NCBI GenBank assembly: GCA_002364535.1
Contig: DEYL01000023.1
Location: 1 to 7,346, forward strand
Length of the DNA stretch: 7,346 nucleotides
DNA from: Flavobacteriaceae bacterium UBA3159
GTDB lineage: Bacteria > Bacteroidota > Bacteroidia > Flavobacteriales > Flavobacteriaceae
Direction: 5' to 3'
How positions within the stretch are numbered: position 1 is the first letter of the stretch; each line of letters begins with the position of its first letter. The notes below the pieces were generated by a model. It was not told the DNA's origin. It did no database searches and saw only the letters and a program-made list of their open reading frames with translations. This document shows positions 5,803 through 7,346 of the stretch, piece after piece. A program made the position numbers and the translations under genes.

Positions 5803-6807
5803 TTAGTGTAACTCTTTAAGATAGTGTTCCCGGATCAAGTCTTTACCAAAATCGCCTTTGAATTCCCTCCAAACCACATGGATATGATTGGCCTTGTCTT
5901 GGGAGTTGTCGTATTCGATCAAGAAGCTTTGCCCTTGGATACGGTAGTAATGCGCTTTTAATTTTTCAATTTTTCCGGCCCAGCTAAAAGTAATATTGTT
6001 CCAGTTTTCGACCTCGAGCAGTTGGCGTGCTTTTTGGGAAACGGCTTTTTCCATCCGGTCTAGGTGGAGGTAAATGATTTCTTTGAACTGTTCTTTTTGA
6101 CCCCTATTGAGTTGTCCGTAGGAAATACCGTTGTTGGGGACAAATTTTACTACCGCTTGATTACTGGTTAATATTTCTCCATAGGTTTGTGAGCTGACCA
6201 GGGTTTGTTTCAATTGTTTTGGGGAGAGGGATTGGATTAATTTTAAGGCCCAGTCGTGGTCTTTTCTAAGTACGATTTTTCCTTTTTCGGGTCCGTCGGG
6301 AACAATACCGGGGTTGGAACCCCAAAAAGCAGGAGCAAAGGCGATTTTATCGGGACTGACGGTAAAATTTAGTGAAACGTGGTGCCCCTCAAACGACCAA
6401 GCCCAAAGGGAATCTCGATGGGGGTTACCGTATACAGCCAAGTAGTATTTGGTGGGATCTCTTTTGGCGGGATTGTTTTCCACCACTGCCAGATAGTTTT
6501 CCAGATCGATGATTTGTTCCATTTGGTCATATCCACTTTCACTCAGATAGGCTTCCAGTAGGGCATAAGTTTTTTGGACTTGTATGGGGGTCATATCCGA
6601 GAGCGGTAAACCTTCGCGTTTAAAGGAGGAGTGCGGCAGGTAGTGCCAACGGGTTTTGGCAGGGTCTTCCAAGGCAAAAGAAACCACCTCTTTTTGAGAG
6701 TCCGAAAGACTGTTCAGCAGATCGGTGGCCAAGGCCAATGGATCAAAAGGCTTTTGTGCGATGGCACATCCCAAGCCCAAAAAATAAATAAACAGAAGTT
6801 TTTTCAT
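5803..6807 (-). CDS. Secreted DUF3500 family protein
   Basis: A 334-residue exported protein of the DUF3500 (PF12006) family, whose biochemical role is not established as far as I know. I prefer the ATG at 6807: it begins MKKLLFIYFLGLGCAIAQ, a good type I signal peptide with likely cleavage after AIA17. A TTG nine codons upstream (6834) would add residues without need. Family-like segments in order: LSDSQKEVVSFAL (34-46), WHYLPHS (54-60), WSFEGHHVSLNFTV (137-150), AFAPAFWGSNPG (156-167), FSWAGKIEK (274-282), HYYRIQG (286-292), IEYDNSQDKANHIHVVWRE (297-315) and DFGKDLIREHY (319-329). The conserved His141, His142, His308 and His310 suggest a metal or catalytic site (inference). Length fits a complete family member. 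It follows the lipocalin-like gene on the same strand, but a strong terminator separates them, so it should have its own promoter in the 44 bp upstream of the ATG; none is convincing. The call is from motif memory. Confidence 0.87.
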   Translation of the reverse strand: MKKLLFIYFLGLGCAIAQKPFDPLALATDLLNSLSDSQKEVVSFALEDPAKTRWHYLPHSSFKREGLPLSDMTPIQVQKTYALLEAYLSESGYDQMEQIIDLENYLAVVENNPAKRDPTKYYLAVYGNPHRDSLWAWSFEGHHVSLNFTVSPDKIAFAPAFWGSNPGIVPDGPEKGKIVLRKDHDWALKLIQSLSPKQLKQTLVSSQTYGEILTSNQAVVKFVPNNGISYGQLNRGQKEQFKEIIYLHLDRMEKAVSQKARQLLEVENWNNITFSWAGKIEKLKAHYYRIQGQSFLIEYDNSQDKANHIHVVWREFKGDFGKDLIREHYLKELH

Positions 6808-6850
6808 CCTTAATAGTTTAGCTAAATGTACCAAATAATTGGTGGAGGGC

Positions 6851-6878
6851 TAAAAAAAATCTCCCCAGTGGGGGAGAT
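6851..6878 (-). terminator. Strong intrinsic terminator for the lipocalin-like gene
   Basis: Read on the minus strand, ATCTCCCC-CACT-GGGGAGAT forms a perfect 8-bp stem with a 4-nt loop, followed directly by a run of T's (plus-strand A's at 6852-6859). It begins about 25 nt after the stop codon at 6903-6905 and separates that gene from the DUF3500 gene downstream. Confidence 0.88.
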
Positions 6879-6902
6879 TATGTCACTAAACCAACTTTGG
6901 GC

Positions 6903-7346
6903 TTACTCTATCCTTTTGTAAAGTTCTCCCATTCCTTTGCCCAAAGAATCCAGCCAATATTGTGTATAATGACTTTCGGACAGGCTTAATTTTACCCGGT
7001 ATACATTGTTCCCTCCTTGAGTCCATTTGAGGTAGTTGTCCGTTCCATGGCTCATGTACTCAATCAGAGAATCGTTTTTGACTTCATACTTTCCATTGCC
7101 GGCAGAGCCAATAAATTGATCTACACCCAGGGAGTCCATTTGTTCTCCATTGGATACAAACATAAAGTATCCGGCGGAGTAAACTTTTACTTGTTTGAAC
7201 TTGGCATCAAAGGCAAGGGTGTCTTTTGGTTTTCCGCCTTCATAGTTAACGGTTCCTATCCGATTCCAAACCCCGGTCAGGCCAATTGCTTTTGAGGATG
7301 TCTCTGGGGGCGCGCAAGAAATAATGACCAAAGCCATTACAGCAGT
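6903..7346 (-). CDS. Lipocalin-like lipoprotein (5' end outside window)
   Basis: A small exported protein, cut at its N-terminus by the right edge. The frame is open to the last base (Thr-Ala-Val before the ATG at 7337). The ATG at 7337 would leave only seven residues before the lipobox Cys in 'VIISC', too short for a signal peptide, so the true start is probably 10 or so codons beyond the window. After the anchor come a short Ser/Thr/Pro linker and Gly22-Val-Trp24 (numbered from that ATG), the G-x-W signature that opens the first strand of lipocalin-fold proteins. Beta-strand-like segments follow: FKQVKVYSAGYFMFV (47-61), GKYEVKNDSLIEYM (82-95) and NNVYRVKLSLS (110-120), ending in ELYKRIE. 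The call is fold-level: it resembles short Bacteroidota lipocalin-like lipoproteins (DUF4488-type), ligand unknown. A strong terminator follows. Confidence 0.65.
   Translation of the reverse strand, partial: TAVMALVIISCAPPETSSKAIGLTGVWNRIGTVNYEGGKPKDTLAFDAKFKQVKVYSAGYFMFVSNGEQMDSLGVDQFIGSAGNGKYEVKNDSLIEYMSHGTDNYLKWTQGGNNVYRVKLSLSESHYTQYWLDSLGKGMGELYKRIE

Noticed and set aside
6808..6834. TTG start adding nine residues to the DUF3500 protein
   Set aside because: The ATG at 6807 begins a textbook signal peptide (MKKLL...); the extension has no support.

Overview
The window looks like chromosomal DNA of a member of the Bacteroidota, most likely a marine-type Flavobacteriaceae. Five things support this. 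Gene starts lack a Shine-Dalgarno sequence and sit behind A/T-rich leaders. Three products carry lipobox or near-lipobox signal peptides. The families present (DUF3500, DUF1080/3-keto-glycoside hydrolase, DUF819, lipocalin-like lipoprotein) are common there. The DUF1080 protein ends in the Cys-x-Asp-x-x-Ala-x-Asn-Tyr...Cys-x-Tyr motif typical of Bacteroidota exported proteins. Intergenic regions are very A+T rich. No rRNA, tRNA, CRISPR array or intact mobile element was seen.

Layout. (1) At the left edge is the 3' part of a DUF819 integral membrane protein, followed after 3 nt by a small Cys/His protein of 80 residues. (2) Convergent to it, on the minus strand (1238-1375), is a 45-residue gene encoding one complete classical C2H2 zinc finger. 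(3) A 268-bp A/T-rich divergent intergenic region with a 15-bp direct repeat follows. (4) Next is a plus-strand pair: an LHPP-like HAD phosphatase (1644-2420) and, 13 nt later, a 539-residue lipoprotein of unrecognised family with an alpha-toroid-like look (2434-4053). (5) A hairpin and about 300 bp of leader with repeated TTCTTTTTGA elements precede a DUF1080 lipoprotein (4359-5255). (6) About 550 bp without a convincing gene separates this from two minus-strand genes: a secreted DUF3500 protein (5803-6807) and, upstream of it behind a strong intrinsic terminator, a lipocalin-like lipoprotein cut by the right edge (6903-7346).

How the genes may work together is mostly inference. The unknown toroid-like lipoprotein and the DUF1080 lipoprotein are both predicted to be membrane-anchored outside the cytoplasm and both look carbohydrate-related, so they may act on the same glycan or glycoside material. 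The HAD phosphatase is cytoplasmic and probably shares a transcript with the lipoprotein. The two minus-strand exported proteins are separate transcription units. I see no defence system, secretion system or complete pathway here. The most unusual item is the tiny C2H2 zinc-finger gene.
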